Positions 45,030-55,456 are shown, numbered from the stretch's first letter. The stretch: DNA of 64,000 nucleotides from Acinetobacter sp. NIPH 298 (GCF_000369505.1 NZ_KB850055.1:1302001-1366000), one strand, 5' to 3'. Translations and numbers: made by a program. The notes: generated from the sequence alone by a model not told the origin.

Positions 45030-45698
45030 CTAGAATGCATCGAACATATTTAACTGTGGTGTGATTTTTTCTATCTTAGCCTTAGGCACATATGAACATT
45101 CAAATTCTTCTACAGGGAAACCTTGCATAAAATCGAAGAGTTGATTCGGTTGTATCAAACTCAGCCATTCATCTAAACGATCGTGAGGAACAACCACAAC
45201 TGATCGTTTTACATCACCTGGTTCGTGAAAGTCTTTCATCATTGGATGGTCAATTGCATCCATCGTTAACATCGTTGCAGAACGAATAATCTGATCATTT
45301 AATTTTCGAATCTCATAAAGCGCCGCAATAAAAAAACCTTTGCCATCTTTACGGCGAACTCCCCATCTTTGCGGCTTATGATCAATATATTTACTTTCAT
45401 AAAACTCTGAGACTGGGATAACGCCAAACTTACACTTAGATGCCGCTTCTTGAAAACTCGGCTTTTGAAAAACTGTTTCGTGCCGCGCATTATAAGTATG
45501 CTTCGTGATATTGGTATCTTCAGACCATTTAGGCACTAGCCCAAATAATACCTCACGCCACTCCAAACCTTGTTCTGATTTAAACAATAAAGGCGTCTTA
45601 TAACTTGGATAAACCTCATCCGCATATTCAAAAGGAATAAGCGGAAGTTCAAGTTGCTTCGCTTGTTCAATAGTCAAAGGTTTATAATTCGCACACAT
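45030..45698 (-). CDS. SOS response-associated peptidase (SRAP/YedK family)
   Basis: SRAP proteins form a thiazolidine link between their N-terminal Cys2 and abasic sites in single-stranded DNA, shielding them. The 222-residue protein begins MCANY (Cys2 after Met removal) and has TYNARHET with Asn70, SEFYES with Glu101 where most members read GFYEW, and His158 in KDFHEPGD. The changes around Glu101 and the missing HDRMP motif mark a divergent subgroup. No LexA box was identified. Confidence 0.88.
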   Translation of the reverse strand: MCANYKPLTIEQAKQLELPLIPFEYADEVYPSYKTPLLFKSEQGLEWREVLFGLVPKWSEDTNITKHTYNARHETVFQKPSFQEAASKCKFGVIPVSEFYESKYIDHKPQRWGVRRKDGKGFFIAALYEIRKLNDQIIRSATMLTMDAIDHPMMKDFHEPGDVKRSVVVVPHDRLDEWLSLIQPNQLFDFMQGFPVEEFECSYVPKAKIEKITPQLNMFDAF

Positions 45699-45776
45699 AA
45701 GATCACTTAATCATACAACGCTCAAAAATAAGATATTAAAAAGGAGGTCTATTCACCTCCTCACTTTGTTCAAACC

Positions 45777-46397
45777 TTATTTAAATAACTTTTTCAATTT
45801 CGCACTTAAACCATGTACAAAACGATGTTTGGCATTGGCTTTATCACTGGTTAAAAAATTGATTTGGATCGATTGACGTTGCCCTTCATAAGGGACATAG
45901 CCATGCCAACCATTATCAGTCACTTTAAAAGCAACCAACGTGCCTGGACCAGCATTAATTTCTTCGACATAATCATCCATGTTCTTTTCATCATTTAAAA
46001 TACGAAGACGACCCGTAGGTGCATCCCATGATTCATTTAAATAAATCAAAATAGTCAATAACTTGGTCTTAGAATCAGAATGAATACGCCCATCTTTTTG
46101 ACGAGAATAACCACGTAACGTAATCATCATTGGATGTTCCATCACATCTACATCAAATTTTTCAGTCAAAATTTGGCGGAACGCTTTACTATCTAATGAT
46201 TTTAAAAAACGATCAAAGTTGGGTTTGATCTCTACATCTTCTATATTATAACTTCCACCTTGTTCAATCTTTGGAAAATCTTGAATGACGGCTTTTACTT
46301 CTTCGTCTACTATCGAGTTTTCCACAACAAAGTATGGATATGGAGATGTAGAAACTTGTGCTTGCTTTAAAGCATCCAATTTTAAAATATGAGACAT
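45777..46397 (-). CDS. 2OG-Fe(II) oxygenase family protein
   Basis: The 206-residue protein has the double-stranded beta-helix pattern of 2-oxoglutarate/iron dioxygenases related to prolyl 4-hydroxylase. The iron triad is His106, Asp108 (RIHSDSK) and His165 (NGWHGYVP), and Arg174 (RQSIQINF) would bind 2-oxoglutarate. Relatives in Acinetobacter and others are often near surface-sugar genes, but none is adjacent here. Substrate unknown; cytoplasmic. Confidence 0.88.
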   Translation of the reverse strand: MSHILKLDALKQAQVSTSPYPYFVVENSIVDEEVKAVIQDFPKIEQGGSYNIEDVEIKPNFDRFLKSLDSKAFRQILTEKFDVDVMEHPMMITLRGYSRQKDGRIHSDSKTKLLTILIYLNESWDAPTGRLRILNDEKNMDDYVEEINAGPGTLVAFKVTDNGWHGYVPYEGQRQSIQINFLTSDKANAKHRFVHGLSAKLKKLFK

Positions 46398-46562
46398 CGT
46401 TACGATTCGACTGAATGATCAAATTAGAATGAATTATAGCAAATATTTCATTTGTATTATGTTTCGTGTTTTTAACAATTACTTCATATTCATTATCTCG
46501 CCAACATCATCTATCCCGTACTTCTGTTAACCCTATATTCCCCTCTACAAATTAATATGCAT

Positions 46563-46590
46563 AAAAAAGAGCCTCCGTAGAGGCTCTTTG
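46563..46590 (-). terminator. Rho-independent terminator of glcB
   Basis: AAAGAGCCTC (46566-46575) and GAGGCTCTTT (46580-46589) form a 10-bp stem around CGTA; the minus strand continues into T. It ends 13 bp after the glcB stop. Confidence 0.88.
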
Positions 46591-46602
46591 GATTAGATGA
46601 GA

Positions 46603-48765
46603 TTAATCACCTGTATAACCTTTTAATTTTAAACGCGCAGCGTGTAACAATGGCTCTGTGTAACCTGAAGGTTGCTCTGCGCCTTTGAAGATCAAGTCTG
46701 AAGCCGCTTGGAAAGCGATACCATCAAAGTTTGGTGCCATTGGTGTATATAGCGCATCATTTGCATTTTGCTGATCAACGATTACAGCCATACGTTTCAG
46801 TACGTCTTCAACTTGCGTACGCGTTACGATACCGTGACGTAACCAGTTTGCAACGTGCTGAGAAGAAATACGTAATGTTGCACGGTCTTCCATCAAACCA
46901 ACGTTGTTGATATCTGGAACTTTAGAACAACCCACACCAAGATCAACCCAACGAACAACATAACCAAGAATACCTTGACAGTTATTTTCAAGTTCATTGT
47001 TAAGCTCTTCAGCCGTCCAATTTGTTTCAGGCGCAAACGGAGGTGTCAACAAGTCATCAAGCGTCAACATTTCTTCAGCAGCTAACTCATCTTGGCGTGC
47101 TTTTACATTGATTTGATGGTAATGCATTGCATGCAAAACAGCACCTGTTGGAGAAGGAACCCATGCACAAGTCGCACCAGCATTTGGATGTGCAGTCTTG
47201 GTTGCTAACATGTCTTTCATGCTGTCTGGTTTTGGCCACATGCCTTTACCAATTTGTGCTTTACCTTGTAGGCCACAAACTAAACCAATCGCAACGTTAC
47301 GGTTTTCGTAAGATGCAATCCATTTTTGTGTTTTAACAGCTTCTTTACGTACCATTGGCGCAGCTTCCATAGAGGTGTGAATTTCATCACCTGTACGGTC
47401 CATAAAGCCAGTATTAATGAAAATTGTACGGTCTTTAGCAGCAGCAATACAGTTTTTCAAGTTTACAGAGGTACGACGCTCTTCATCCATGATCCCGATT
47501 TTGAGTGTTTTTGCTGGTAAGCCAAGTGCTTGTTCTGCACGCTCAAATAGCTCAACTGCAAATGCAACTTCTTCTGGACCATGCATTTTTGGTTTAACGA
47601 TATACATCGAACCTTTACGAGAGTTTTTGTTCTCGTTTTGACCACGGATATCTGCAATTGAAAGTAATGGCGTCACTAAAGCATCCATAATACCTTCAAA
47701 AACTTCTTCACCTTCAACCAAGATCGCAGGGTTTGTCATCAAGTGACCAACGTTACGAAGTAGCATGAGTGAACGACCATGTAGTGTTGTGGTACCACCA
47801 ATTAAGTTTTGAACGGTACGGTCTTTGTTCAGCGCACGAGTAACGGTTTTGCCATTTTTCTCGATTGATTCTTGCAGATCGCCTTTCATCAAACCTAACC
47901 AGTTACGGTAGCCTTCAACTTTCTCTTCTGCATCAACGGCTGCAACAGAATCTTCTAAATCTTGAATCGTTGTAATCGCAGCTTCAAGCGTTAAATCCTT
48001 AACACCAGCAGCGTCAGTTTTACCGACTGGGCTATTTGCATCGATATCAATGATAACGTGTAAGCCATTATTTAATAAAACGATTTCTGTTGGATTGGCA
48101 GCATCACCATTAAAACCAACAAACTGAGACTCATGCTCTAAAGATGATGTAGAACCATCTTTCAAAGTGACGACTAAACGATTGTGATCAATCGCATATT
48201 TGGTCGCATCCGCATGTGAACCTTGCGCTAATGGGAAAGTTTGATTTAAGAAGTTCTTAGCGAATGCAATTACCTTATCGCCACGAATTGGATTATAACC
48301 CTTACCTTTTTCCGCACCGTCTTCTTCAGAAATTACATCTGTACCATAAAGCGCATCGTATAAAGAGCCCCAACGTGCATTGGCAGCGTTCAAGCAATAA
48401 CGTGCGTTACGTACAGGCACAACCAATTGTGGACCTGCCAATAAAGCAATTTCTTCATCTACATTTTCAGTTGTAACTTGGAAATCTGCAACTTCAGGTA
48501 CTAAGTAACCAATTTCAGTCAAAAACGCTTTATATGCATTTAGTTCAAATTTATTGTTGCGATGCCATTCATCAATCTTCGCTTGGAGCTCTTCACGCTT
48601 AGCCAATAATGCTTTGTTCTTTGGGCTAAGATCGACAACGACTTGCTCGAAGTTTTTCCAATAAGTTTCACTGTCTAAACCAGAACCTGGTAAAGCTTCA
48701 TTTTCGATGAAATCGTAAAGTTCTTTAGCAATCGCTAGCTTGCCTTTTTGAATACGTGCAGTCAT
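46603..48765 (-). CDS. glcB: Malate synthase G
   Basis: GlcB condenses glyoxylate with acetyl-CoA to malate in the glyoxylate bypass, for growth on acetate and similar carbon sources. The 720-residue length is typical of isoform G. Signatures include [20 protein letters not shown], the metal/catalytic region [17 protein letters not shown] and the C-terminal active-site Asp segment [23 protein letters not shown] precedes the start. No isocitrate lyase is adjacent, so regulation of the two genes is separate. Confidence 0.97.
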   Translation of the reverse strand: MTARIQKGKLAIAKELYDFIENEALPGSGLDSETYWKNFEQVVVDLSPKNKALLAKREELQAKIDEWHRNNKFELNAYKAFLTEIGYLVPEVADFQVTTENVDEEIALLAGPQLVVPVRNARYCLNAANARWGSLYDALYGTDVISEEDGAEKGKGYNPIRGDKVIAFAKNFLNQTFPLAQGSHADATKYAIDHNRLVVTLKDGSTSSLEHESQFVGFNGDAANPTEIVLLNNGLHVIIDIDANSPVGKTDAAGVKDLTLEAAITTIQDLEDSVAAVDAEEKVEGYRNWLGLMKGDLQESIEKNGKTVTRALNKDRTVQNLIGGTTTLHGRSLMLLRNVGHLMTNPAILVEGEEVFEGIMDALVTPLLSIADIRGQNENKNSRKGSMYIVKPKMHGPEEVAFAVELFERAEQALGLPAKTLKIGIMDEERRTSVNLKNCIAAAKDRTIFINTGFMDRTGDEIHTSMEAAPMVRKEAVKTQKWIASYENRNVAIGLVCGLQGKAQIGKGMWPKPDSMKDMLATKTAHPNAGATCAWVPSPTGAVLHAMHYHQINVKARQDELAAEEMLTLDDLLTPPFAPETNWTAEELNNELENNCQGILGYVVRWVDLGVGCSKVPDINNVGLMEDRATLRISSQHVANWLRHGIVTRTQVEDVLKRMAVIVDQQNANDALYTPMAPNFDGIAFQAASDLIFKGAEQPSGYTEPLLHAARLKLKGYTGD

Positions 48766-49023
48766 TGTCTTTCCTGATGGTGCTAACTTTTTATAACAAG
48801 AAACCTAGTATACCGATTTATACTAGCCTGAATAGTAATATCACATTCCTAAATAGTAAGCATTTTCCAAGCAGAAGGTATTGACAAATATCAATTTACA
48901 CCTTACTTGAAAAATAAAATATATAACGTCCTTACTGTTTCAGTTTGCAACACACTCAATTCTAAAACCTACCTAGTTATAGCAAAATTTAACCAAGAAT
49001 AAAGCTTTCTCTATCTAAATTTA

Positions 49024-49053
49024 TAAAAAAAGACATTCCGAAGAATGCCTTTT
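49024..49053 (-). terminator. Hairpin after zapE
   Basis: AAAAAGACATTC and GAATGCCTTTT pair around CGAA with one mismatch, and T follows on the minus strand. It ends 5 bp after the zapE stop. Confidence 0.65.
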
Positions 49054-49057
49054 AAAT

Positions 49058-50203
49058 TTATGATGTTTTTGCAATTTGAATTTGCCGATGCTCAGAATTT
49101 AGATACTCATCCGATTGCATTTCTAACAATCTTGAACGTGTCCGCTCAATTTCAAATGCCAATCTATCCCCTTCATAAAGCTCTATAATTGAATCTTCTG
49201 AGGTTAGTAATAACTTCACACCGCGATCATAGAATTCGTCGACTAAATAAATGAAACGACGTGTTCCCTCTGACAAGAAATCAGTCAAATGCGGCACACC
49301 ACTTACCAATACCGTATTATAAATATTGGCAATCTCGATAAAATCAGCAGGACTACGTGGTTTAAAACAGAGTTCCGAAAACTCACACCACAATACGTCT
49401 TCAGTGTGTCCCAAAGTCTCTACTACTCGATTGTTAATCATGATCGGAGAGTTTGACTGTACCTGAGTTTGTGTTAAAGCATGGAAACGCTCTGACATCC
49501 AAGACTGTACATCATGACCTAATGGGTGCTTAAACAACTGTGCCTGTTTTAATACCCGCAAACGATAGTCAATTCCTGCATCTACATTCAAAACTGTACA
49601 GTTTTTCTGTACCAATTCAATCGTAGGCAAGAACCGATCTCGGTGAATACCATTTTTATATAAACCTTCTGGCGCAATGTTTGACGTTGCAACCAAAGTA
49701 ACGCCACGCTCGAATAATTTTTGGAATAAATCACTGAGGATCATTGCATCCGTCACATTCGAAACAAAGAACTCATCAAAGCATATCACCACAGCATTTT
49801 TATAAATTTGATCAGCAACCGAATCTAGAGGATTACGCTGACCTGAAAGTTTATTTAACTCTTTATGTACATGCTGCATAAAGTGATGAAAATGCATTCG
49901 AATTTTGCGACGAAATGGAACCGACTCATAAAATTGATCCATGAGCCAAGTTTTTCCACGACCAACACCACCCCACATATAAACACCTTTAGGGTAGGTT
50001 TGACGACGGAAACGTCGAAATGCTTTTTTTGAAGCCTTATAGCGAGTGAGTAACTCTTTCCATACTCGATCTAACTCTTGCACTGCCTGAGCCTGAGCTT
50101 CATCAGGCATGAATTGTCCTGACTGAATTGCTTGAGCATAACGCTCAGCAGGTGACGTTGGAATATACGCAGTGCTATGTGAGTCTGGTTTAGAATTTGA
50201 CAT
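49058..50203 (-). CDS. zapE: Cell division protein ZapE (AFG1-type ATPase)
   Basis: ZapE is an AAA-like ATPase of the AFG1/LACE1 family that binds FtsZ at the division ring in E. coli. The 381-residue protein has Walker A GGVGRGKTWLM, the FHHFMQHVHKEL segment, Walker B VVICFDEFFVSNVTDAMIL, and the RDRFLPTIELV region, all characteristic of the family. It is flanked by gaps and by the AraC gene upstream on the same strand. Confidence 0.94.
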   Translation of the reverse strand: MSNSKPDSHSTAYIPTSPAERYAQAIQSGQFMPDEAQAQAVQELDRVWKELLTRYKASKKAFRRFRRQTYPKGVYMWGGVGRGKTWLMDQFYESVPFRRKIRMHFHHFMQHVHKELNKLSGQRNPLDSVADQIYKNAVVICFDEFFVSNVTDAMILSDLFQKLFERGVTLVATSNIAPEGLYKNGIHRDRFLPTIELVQKNCTVLNVDAGIDYRLRVLKQAQLFKHPLGHDVQSWMSERFHALTQTQVQSNSPIMINNRVVETLGHTEDVLWCEFSELCFKPRSPADFIEIANIYNTVLVSGVPHLTDFLSEGTRRFIYLVDEFYDRGVKLLLTSEDSIIELYEGDRLAFEIERTRSRLLEMQSDEYLNSEHRQIQIAKTS

Positions 50204-50321
50204 AAGGTGTTATTGCAATTTTAATTGAGGAAAATTATATCGAACATTGAGTTCAAAGACATTAGATTTTAGGCTTATTTATCATCAGGTTTAAACATCA
50301 TAATGTACCATTTTTAATCAT

Positions 50322-51341
50322 TTAATGATTTCGATTATATTGGCGAGGACTGTGTCCAAACCACCTTTTAAATGCATGATTGAAAGCGGCTGGCTCAGAA
50401 TAACCTAACATTTCGGCAATTTGTTCAATTGAATATGAGCTGCCTTCGATGAATCTTATTGCCTTTTGCTTTATCAGCCTTTCACGAATTTCTTTATAGC
50501 TGGTCTGCATTTGCTGCAATTGATGCCTTAAAGTTCGCTCTGGAATTTTCAATGCATATGCTGTTTCAGTCATAGTTGGTATGACTCCATTTTGCAACTC
50601 TAGATAATCCTCTACATATTCGACGATCGTCACTTTTGAATCAGAAACCTTCTCTAATAGTTCTATGTCACGTAGGCATTTTTCTTCATACATTCTATAA
50701 GTCAGTGAATCAGCCGAAGGAACACTAACATCCAAAATTTGCGTATTTTCTAAAATAAATACGGCTTGCTTACACCCAAATTTGACATCTTGACCATAAT
50801 ATTGCTGATATGCAGCGGTGAGTTGCACATCATCGGGTCTTTGAAAAGGCAGTTCGATCTGAATATTGGGTGTATCAAGTCCCATCATCTTAAATATGTC
50901 TTGTAAAAACTTATAGGTTCCTGAGATTTCACATTGCGCTCTAAACTGACCTAAATGGGTATCTAGATCAGTAGGTTGATAAAATAAATGAATCGCTTTA
51001 TTGTCAATTTCGAGCTGTAAAGAACCAAATAAATGAGTTAACTGTTGGAAACGCACGCCATTCAACAAGGCATGATGTAATGTGTCACTGGTAACGATCA
51101 ACATGAGAAAAGGACCGTATCCAGCCAGTGCATAATGCTGCCCAATGAACAGACCTTGTTCTGGCGCAATATCCTGACTAATATGTTGCAAAATATCCCA
51201 TTCAATTGCATCAGGTATAATTGAACTTGGATCTAAAGCATCAGCCTGTATTCCCATATTTGCTAAACGTGCATCCACATCAATACCAACATGGCGCATG
51301 CCTTGAATCAAATACATCAATCCGAGGATGGATCTCTTCAT
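50322..51341 (-). CDS. AraC family transcriptional regulator
   Basis: The protein (339 residues from ATG 51341) has an N-terminal Arabinose_bd-type ligand domain, as in regulators of oxygenase operons, and a C-terminal AraC double helix-turn-helix (YALKIPERTLRHQLQQM and EQIAEMLGYSEPAAFNHAFKRWFGHSPRQY). The frame continues to a TTG at 51362. It is divergent from the flavin monooxygenase gene, which it probably activates. Confidence 0.9.
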   Translation of the reverse strand: MKRSILGLMYLIQGMRHVGIDVDARLANMGIQADALDPSSIIPDAIEWDILQHISQDIAPEQGLFIGQHYALAGYGPFLMLIVTSDTLHHALLNGVRFQQLTHLFGSLQLEIDNKAIHLFYQPTDLDTHLGQFRAQCEISGTYKFLQDIFKMMGLDTPNIQIELPFQRPDDVQLTAAYQQYYGQDVKFGCKQAVFILENTQILDVSVPSADSLTYRMYEEKCLRDIELLEKVSDSKVTIVEYVEDYLELQNGVIPTMTETAYALKIPERTLRHQLQQMQTSYKEIRERLIKQKAIRFIEGSSYSIEQIAEMLGYSEPAAFNHAFKRWFGHSPRQYNRNH

Positions 51342-51496
51342 AATTCTGAATACAATTCTCAAAACTTTAATGTTTTACTATAAAAACACATATAAATGAA
51401 TTGCCGAAATGATCAAGTTTTACGTCTATACAATCATATTTAATCTCGCCAAAACCTTTAAACTGACACAAAATTTAGTGGTATAGGGCGTGGACT

Positions 51497-53011
51497 ATGC
51501 GTAATGTAAACCAGAATGCAATTCAAAAAACTAAAGTTGCAATTATTGGTGCAGGTTTTGGTGGCTTAGCAATGGCAATTCGACTATTACAAAGCCAAAT
51601 CAAGGATTTTGTAATCTTAGAAAAAACCAATGATGTTGGCGGTACATGGCGTGAAAACCAATATCCAGGTGCTGCTTGTGATGTGCAATCACACATGTAT
51701 TCCCTGTCATTTGCACCAAAAACAGACTGGTCGAAGCGCTATGCCGAGGCAGATGAAATCTTTGATTATATTCAAGATATTACTGAACAATACACACTGA
51801 AAGATTATTGTAGATTCAATCATGAAGTCACACATGCCGAGTTTGATGAACAACGTAATATCTGGACAGTAGAATTTAAAGACCAACCTACGCTTGAAGC
51901 GCAGTTTGTTATTTTTGCTTCTGGTCCACTCCATGTCCCACAAGTTCCACATCTCAAAGGCATAGAAAAATTTAAAGGTAAAGTTTTCCACTCTTCTCAA
52001 TGGGATCACGATTACGATCTAAGCGGTAAATCCGTTGCCTCGATTGGTACAGGTGGTAGTGCGATTCAATATATTCCTGAAATCGCACCCGAAGTTAAGC
52101 AGCTTTATGTCTTTCAACGTACTGCCGCTTGGGTGATTCCTCGTGATGAACGTAAATACTCAAAATTGAGTAAAACATTATTTAAAGCATCCAATCTCTA
52201 TCGTCAAATTCACCGTAGTCGTTTGTACTGGACCAATGAATCTCGTGTTGTACCTATCGTACAGCCTCAGATCATGAAATATGGTCAGAAACTTGCAGAA
52301 GCCTTTATTCGCTTCCAAGTCAAAGACAAAGCATTAGCGAAAAAACTGACTCCCGATTTTGTGATGGGCTGTAAGCGTATTTTGATTTCAAATAAATACT
52401 TCCCAACGTTCAATCGAAAAAATGTTGAATTAATTACCGATGGCGTTCAAGAAATTACAGAAAATGGCATCATGACCAAAGATGGTAAAGAACGTCAAAT
52501 CGATTGCTTAATTTACGGCACAGGTTTTATCACTGATCCACGCATCTATTTAAAGCATTTCAATTGTGTTGGGCGCAATGGGATTGAACTCAAACAAGCA
52601 TGGAAAGATGGCGCAGAAAGTTACTATGGTATCAGCACCAAGAACTTCCCTAACCTGTTCCAGTTATTAGGTCCGAATACAATTCTTGGACATAATTCTG
52701 TGATTTTCATGATCGAATCACAAGTGAGTTACATTCTTCAGTTGATCCAAACTGTTGATAAAACAGGCACCCAAGCAATTGAAGTCAAACACGACGTACA
52801 GGATCAATTTAACGAACGTGTCCAAGAACAACTCAAAGGTACTGTTTGGCAAGCTGGTGGTTGTAGTAGTTGGTACCAAGCAGCTGATGGTAAAAACTTC
52901 TCTTTATGGCCAACCTACACTTGGAGATTCTGGTTAGAAACCCGTAAAGTAAATGTAGCTGATTATAATTTTATCAGTACTACAGCAAATGTAAAAAACA
53001 ATGCAGCCTAA
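51497..53011 (+). CDS. Baeyer-Villiger-type flavin monooxygenase
   Basis: The 504-residue protein is a class B flavin monooxygenase. It has the FAD motif IIGAGFGGLAMAIRL, EKTNDVGGTWRENQYPGAACDVQS, and the Baeyer-Villiger fingerprint FKGKVFHSSQWD at about residues 158-169. The NADPH Rossmann motif ASIGTGGSAIQY follows. Members turn ketones into esters or lactones with NADPH and oxygen; many act in degradation of cyclic ketones or steroids. The divergent AraC protein is the likely regulator. Substrate unknown. Confidence 0.92.
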   Translation: MRNVNQNAIQKTKVAIIGAGFGGLAMAIRLLQSQIKDFVILEKTNDVGGTWRENQYPGAACDVQSHMYSLSFAPKTDWSKRYAEADEIFDYIQDITEQYTLKDYCRFNHEVTHAEFDEQRNIWTVEFKDQPTLEAQFVIFASGPLHVPQVPHLKGIEKFKGKVFHSSQWDHDYDLSGKSVASIGTGGSAIQYIPEIAPEVKQLYVFQRTAAWVIPRDERKYSKLSKTLFKASNLYRQIHRSRLYWTNESRVVPIVQPQIMKYGQKLAEAFIRFQVKDKALAKKLTPDFVMGCKRILISNKYFPTFNRKNVELITDGVQEITENGIMTKDGKERQIDCLIYGTGFITDPRIYLKHFNCVGRNGIELKQAWKDGAESYYGISTKNFPNLFQLLGPNTILGHNSVIFMIESQVSYILQLIQTVDKTGTQAIEVKHDVQDQFNERVQEQLKGTVWQAGGCSSWYQAADGKNFSLWPTYTWRFWLETRKVNVADYNFISTTANVKNNAA

Positions 53012-53029
53012 TCAATAATTCTTCATAAT

Positions 53030-53058
53030 AAGCAGGTTATTCGTGACCTGCTTTTTTT
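53030..53058 (+). terminator. Rho-independent terminator of the monooxygenase gene
   Basis: AAGCAGGT (53030-53037) pairs with ACCTGCTT (53046-53053) and is followed by T to 53058. The lysO start codon begins at the next base. Confidence 0.85.
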
Positions 53059-53976
53059 ATGCAATCTGTCGTCCTTATTTTCCAAATTTTTATTGCAATA
53101 AGCTTAGGCTATTTCTTAGCTCCCCACTTATCACAAAAAATTAAGCGATTTGTTTTTCAAATCCTGCCTTATTTTTCTTATGTTCTATTAATTAGTGTTG
53201 CATTTGAACTCAGCCAAGCGTTGAACCATATTCCAAACCCTGTTGCAATTTTACCACCTGCAGTATTAATCGCATTTACCACCTCGATCGGCTCATTTTT
53301 CATTTGTTTGATTACCTACAAAATCATTGATCGCCAAAGCGTACAAGGAAGAATTTCATTACATCTATTCATCAATGCATTGAAAAATATTGCTAAAGCT
53401 TTTTTAGCGTTGGGTGTCGGAATTCTACTTGGCACACTTGTAAATATCTCTAATCTACAGATCACATTTAATAGTTGGTATTTATTATTGATATTTATCT
53501 GCTTGATCGGTATTGAGCTCGCCTTTACACAATTTGATCGCAGTTGGTTGAGTTGGAAAATTTTGCTTGTTCCAATTGCTGCCATCATTGGCTCGTGTTT
53601 AGCCTCTATTTTCAACTATTTTATTTTATCCAATGACTATAGCTTGAATGAGGTGATGGCTTTAGCTCAAGGCTATGGTTGGTATTCAATGTCTGGGATT
53701 TTATTCACAGAACTACACTCAGCCAAACTCGGTGGGATTGCCTTATTAACTGATCTGTTTAGAGAAATTTTTGCGATTATATTGATGTATTGTCTCGGTT
53801 GGCGTTTTCCACGATCGGCAATTTCAAGTGCTGGCGCAACCTCGATGGATGTCACACTCGCCATGGTCAAACAATCATGTGGTACGCATTACATACCACA
53901 TGCAATGATGAGCGGATTAATTCTTTCGTTACTTGCACCACTCTTAATCAGCTTATTTTTAAATCTGAAATTATAA
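53059..53976 (+). CDS. lysO: Lysine exporter LysO family protein
   Basis: LysO (YbjE) exports L-lysine across the inner membrane. The 305-residue protein has about eight membrane segments and the C-terminal family signature GYGWYSMSGILFTELHSAKLG then GATSMDVTLAMVKQSCG. The ATG comes directly after the T-run of the preceding terminator, with a stop codon five codons upstream in frame, so no earlier start exists and no ribosome site is possible in the usual place. Confidence 0.9.
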   Translation: MQSVVLIFQIFIAISLGYFLAPHLSQKIKRFVFQILPYFSYVLLISVAFELSQALNHIPNPVAILPPAVLIAFTTSIGSFFICLITYKIIDRQSVQGRISLHLFINALKNIAKAFLALGVGILLGTLVNISNLQITFNSWYLLLIFICLIGIELAFTQFDRSWLSWKILLVPIAAIIGSCLASIFNYFILSNDYSLNEVMALAQGYGWYSMSGILFTELHSAKLGGIALLTDLFREIFAIILMYCLGWRFPRSAISSAGATSMDVTLAMVKQSCGTHYIPHAMMSGLILSLLAPLLISLFLNLKL

Positions 53977-54010
53977 TGGCGATGAAGTTTGCTAATCCGT
54001 CAATCACTCG

Positions 54011-54033
54011 ATAGGCGAACACAGTTCGCCTAT
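54011..54033. terminator. Hairpin between lysO and pyrF
   Basis: ATAGGCGAAC and GTTCGCCTAT form a perfect 10-bp stem with loop ACA between convergent genes. No T-run is present on the lysO side. Confidence 0.65.
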
Positions 54034-54045
54034 ACATGAATAGAT

Positions 54046-54726
54046 TTAAATCGAAGCTAAAATCGACTTTAACATTTCGGTTGGGTTGTCTGCTTTGGTG
54101 ATTGGACGACCAATCACTAAATGCGTAGAACCATCTTGCATTGCTTGTTTTGGTGTCACGATACGTTTTTGATCATCGGCATTTGAACCTTCAGGACGAA
54201 TACCTGGCGTTACCAGTGCAAAATCTTGTCCTAGCATTTCACGTAAGATTTTTGCCTCTTGTGCAGAACACACCACACCATCCAAACCACTTTCTTGTGT
54301 AAGTTTTGCTAAACGCTGTACCTGCTCAACGGGTTCAATATCTAAACCAATATCACGTAAATCTTCACGTCCCATCGAGGTCAAAACAGTCACTGCAATC
54401 AATTGAGTTTGATAATTTCCCGCCTTCAATCGCTCTACACAAGTTTCCATCATCTTACGACCACCAGATGCATGGACATTGACCATCCAGACACCTAAAT
54501 CAGCAGCCGCACAAACGGCTTGCGCTGTTGTATTTGGAATATCATGAAATTTTAGATCAAGGAAAACGTCAAAACCTTTATCTTGTAAGTTTTTAACAAT
54601 AGATGGACCTTCACGAGTAAAAAGCTCTTTGCCCACTTTTACACGACAAAGTGACGGATCAAGCTGATCTACAATAGTTAGGGCGTCAAATTGGCTTTTT
54701 GCGTCTAAGGCAACAATAATACTCAC
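54046..54726 (-). CDS. pyrF: Orotidine 5'-phosphate decarboxylase
   Basis: PyrF makes UMP from OMP in pyrimidine synthesis. The 226-residue protein has IIVALDAKS, the catalytic [12 protein letters not shown] with the Lys-Asp pair, VNVHASGG, and the phosphate-binding end [14 protein letters not shown]. Length is typical. It is separated from lapA by the azlCD/regulator block, although in other proteobacteria pyrF often directly follows lapA or lapB. Confidence 0.96.
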   Translation of the reverse strand: MSIIVALDAKSQFDALTIVDQLDPSLCRVKVGKELFTREGPSIVKNLQDKGFDVFLDLKFHDIPNTTAQAVCAAADLGVWMVNVHASGGRKMMETCVERLKAGNYQTQLIAVTVLTSMGREDLRDIGLDIEPVEQVQRLAKLTQESGLDGVVCSAQEAKILREMLGQDFALVTPGIRPEGSNADDQKRIVTPKQAMQDGSTHLVIGRPITKADNPTEMLKSILASI

Positions 54727-54837
54727 GAATCTAGTTCCATCACATAAAAATCAGTTCATTATAAGATGATTAATAAAATGAACAAAGTAAGAAAGCATCC
54801 ATAATGAAAAAAGCTTTCTCACCACGATACCTTTCAG

Positions 54838-55386
54838 CTATCTTTGCTCAGAAATTAATATTGCTCTGGTATCTTGTTCCAATGCTTCGAAAATATGTTC
54901 TTGGTCGGCAGGATAACAAATATAATCCCCTTCACCTAACAACACAGAATCAGAAATCAATCCAACCCTTGCTCTGCCTTTCATGATAATAATATGTTCA
55001 ATACTGCCTATCGAATGTGGTTGACTACAACGAGGTTCGCCAGGTTGCGTTGTCAAAATATATACATCTCGTCTAGCTCCTGTTGGACAGGTTGCCAATA
55101 GAATTGCTTGATAATGTGCAATCTCCGAAGAAACAGATGGTCCTTCTCCAAAACGAATGACTTGCGTCTGAGCAATATTTGTTTCCATTAACTTCGCGAA
55201 TGGAATTTCTAAAGCAACACATAAAGCCCATAAAGTTTCGAGACTAGGATTGCCTTGAGCCGACTCTAGCTGAGATAAGGTCGATTTAGCAATACCTGCT
55301 CGACGAGCAAGTTCAGCCAAAGATATACCGGCCTTTTGTCTTTCTCTTTGTAAACCTTTTGCAACAATTTCTATTGGTAACGCCAT
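54838..55386 (-). CDS. XRE-cupin transcriptional regulator
   Basis: From ATG 55386 the protein has 182 residues: an N-terminal helix-turn-helix (LQRERQKAGISLAELARRAGIAKSTLSQLESAQGNPSL is read at about 11-48) and a C-terminal cupin domain (RCSQPHSIGSIEHIIIMKGRARVGL, then EGDYICYPADQEHIFEAL). The frame extends to 55425 but that would place the start within the likely operator. It is divergent from azlCD, which it probably represses or activates in response to an amino acid. Confidence 0.88.
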   Translation of the reverse strand: MALPIEIVAKGLQRERQKAGISLAELARRAGIAKSTLSQLESAQGNPSLETLWALCVALEIPFAKLMETNIAQTQVIRFGEGPSVSSEIAHYQAILLATCPTGARRDVYILTTQPGEPRCSQPHSIGSIEHIIIMKGRARVGLISDSVLLGEGDYICYPADQEHIFEALEQDTRAILISEQR

Positions 55387-55402
55387 AAAACACCATAAAG
55401 AA

Positions 55403-55456
55403 CGAACGTTCGCTTTGACGAACATGTAAATATTATTCTATTATATCGTACGTTCG
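55403..55456. promoter_or_regulatory. Palindromic operators between XRE-cupin regulator and azlC
   Basis: CGAACGTTCG at 55403-55412 is a perfect palindrome and CGTACGTTCG at 55447-55456 is a one-base variant of it; a half-site GACGAAC lies between at 55418-55423. Spacing centre to centre is 44 bp, about four helical turns. Likely binding sites of the adjacent regulator. Confidence 0.65.

Noticed and set aside
54790-54819. AGAAAGC/GCTTTCT hairpin downstream of the XRE-cupin gene
   Set aside because: A 7-bp stem with a 16-nt loop and weak T content; too weak to call a terminator.
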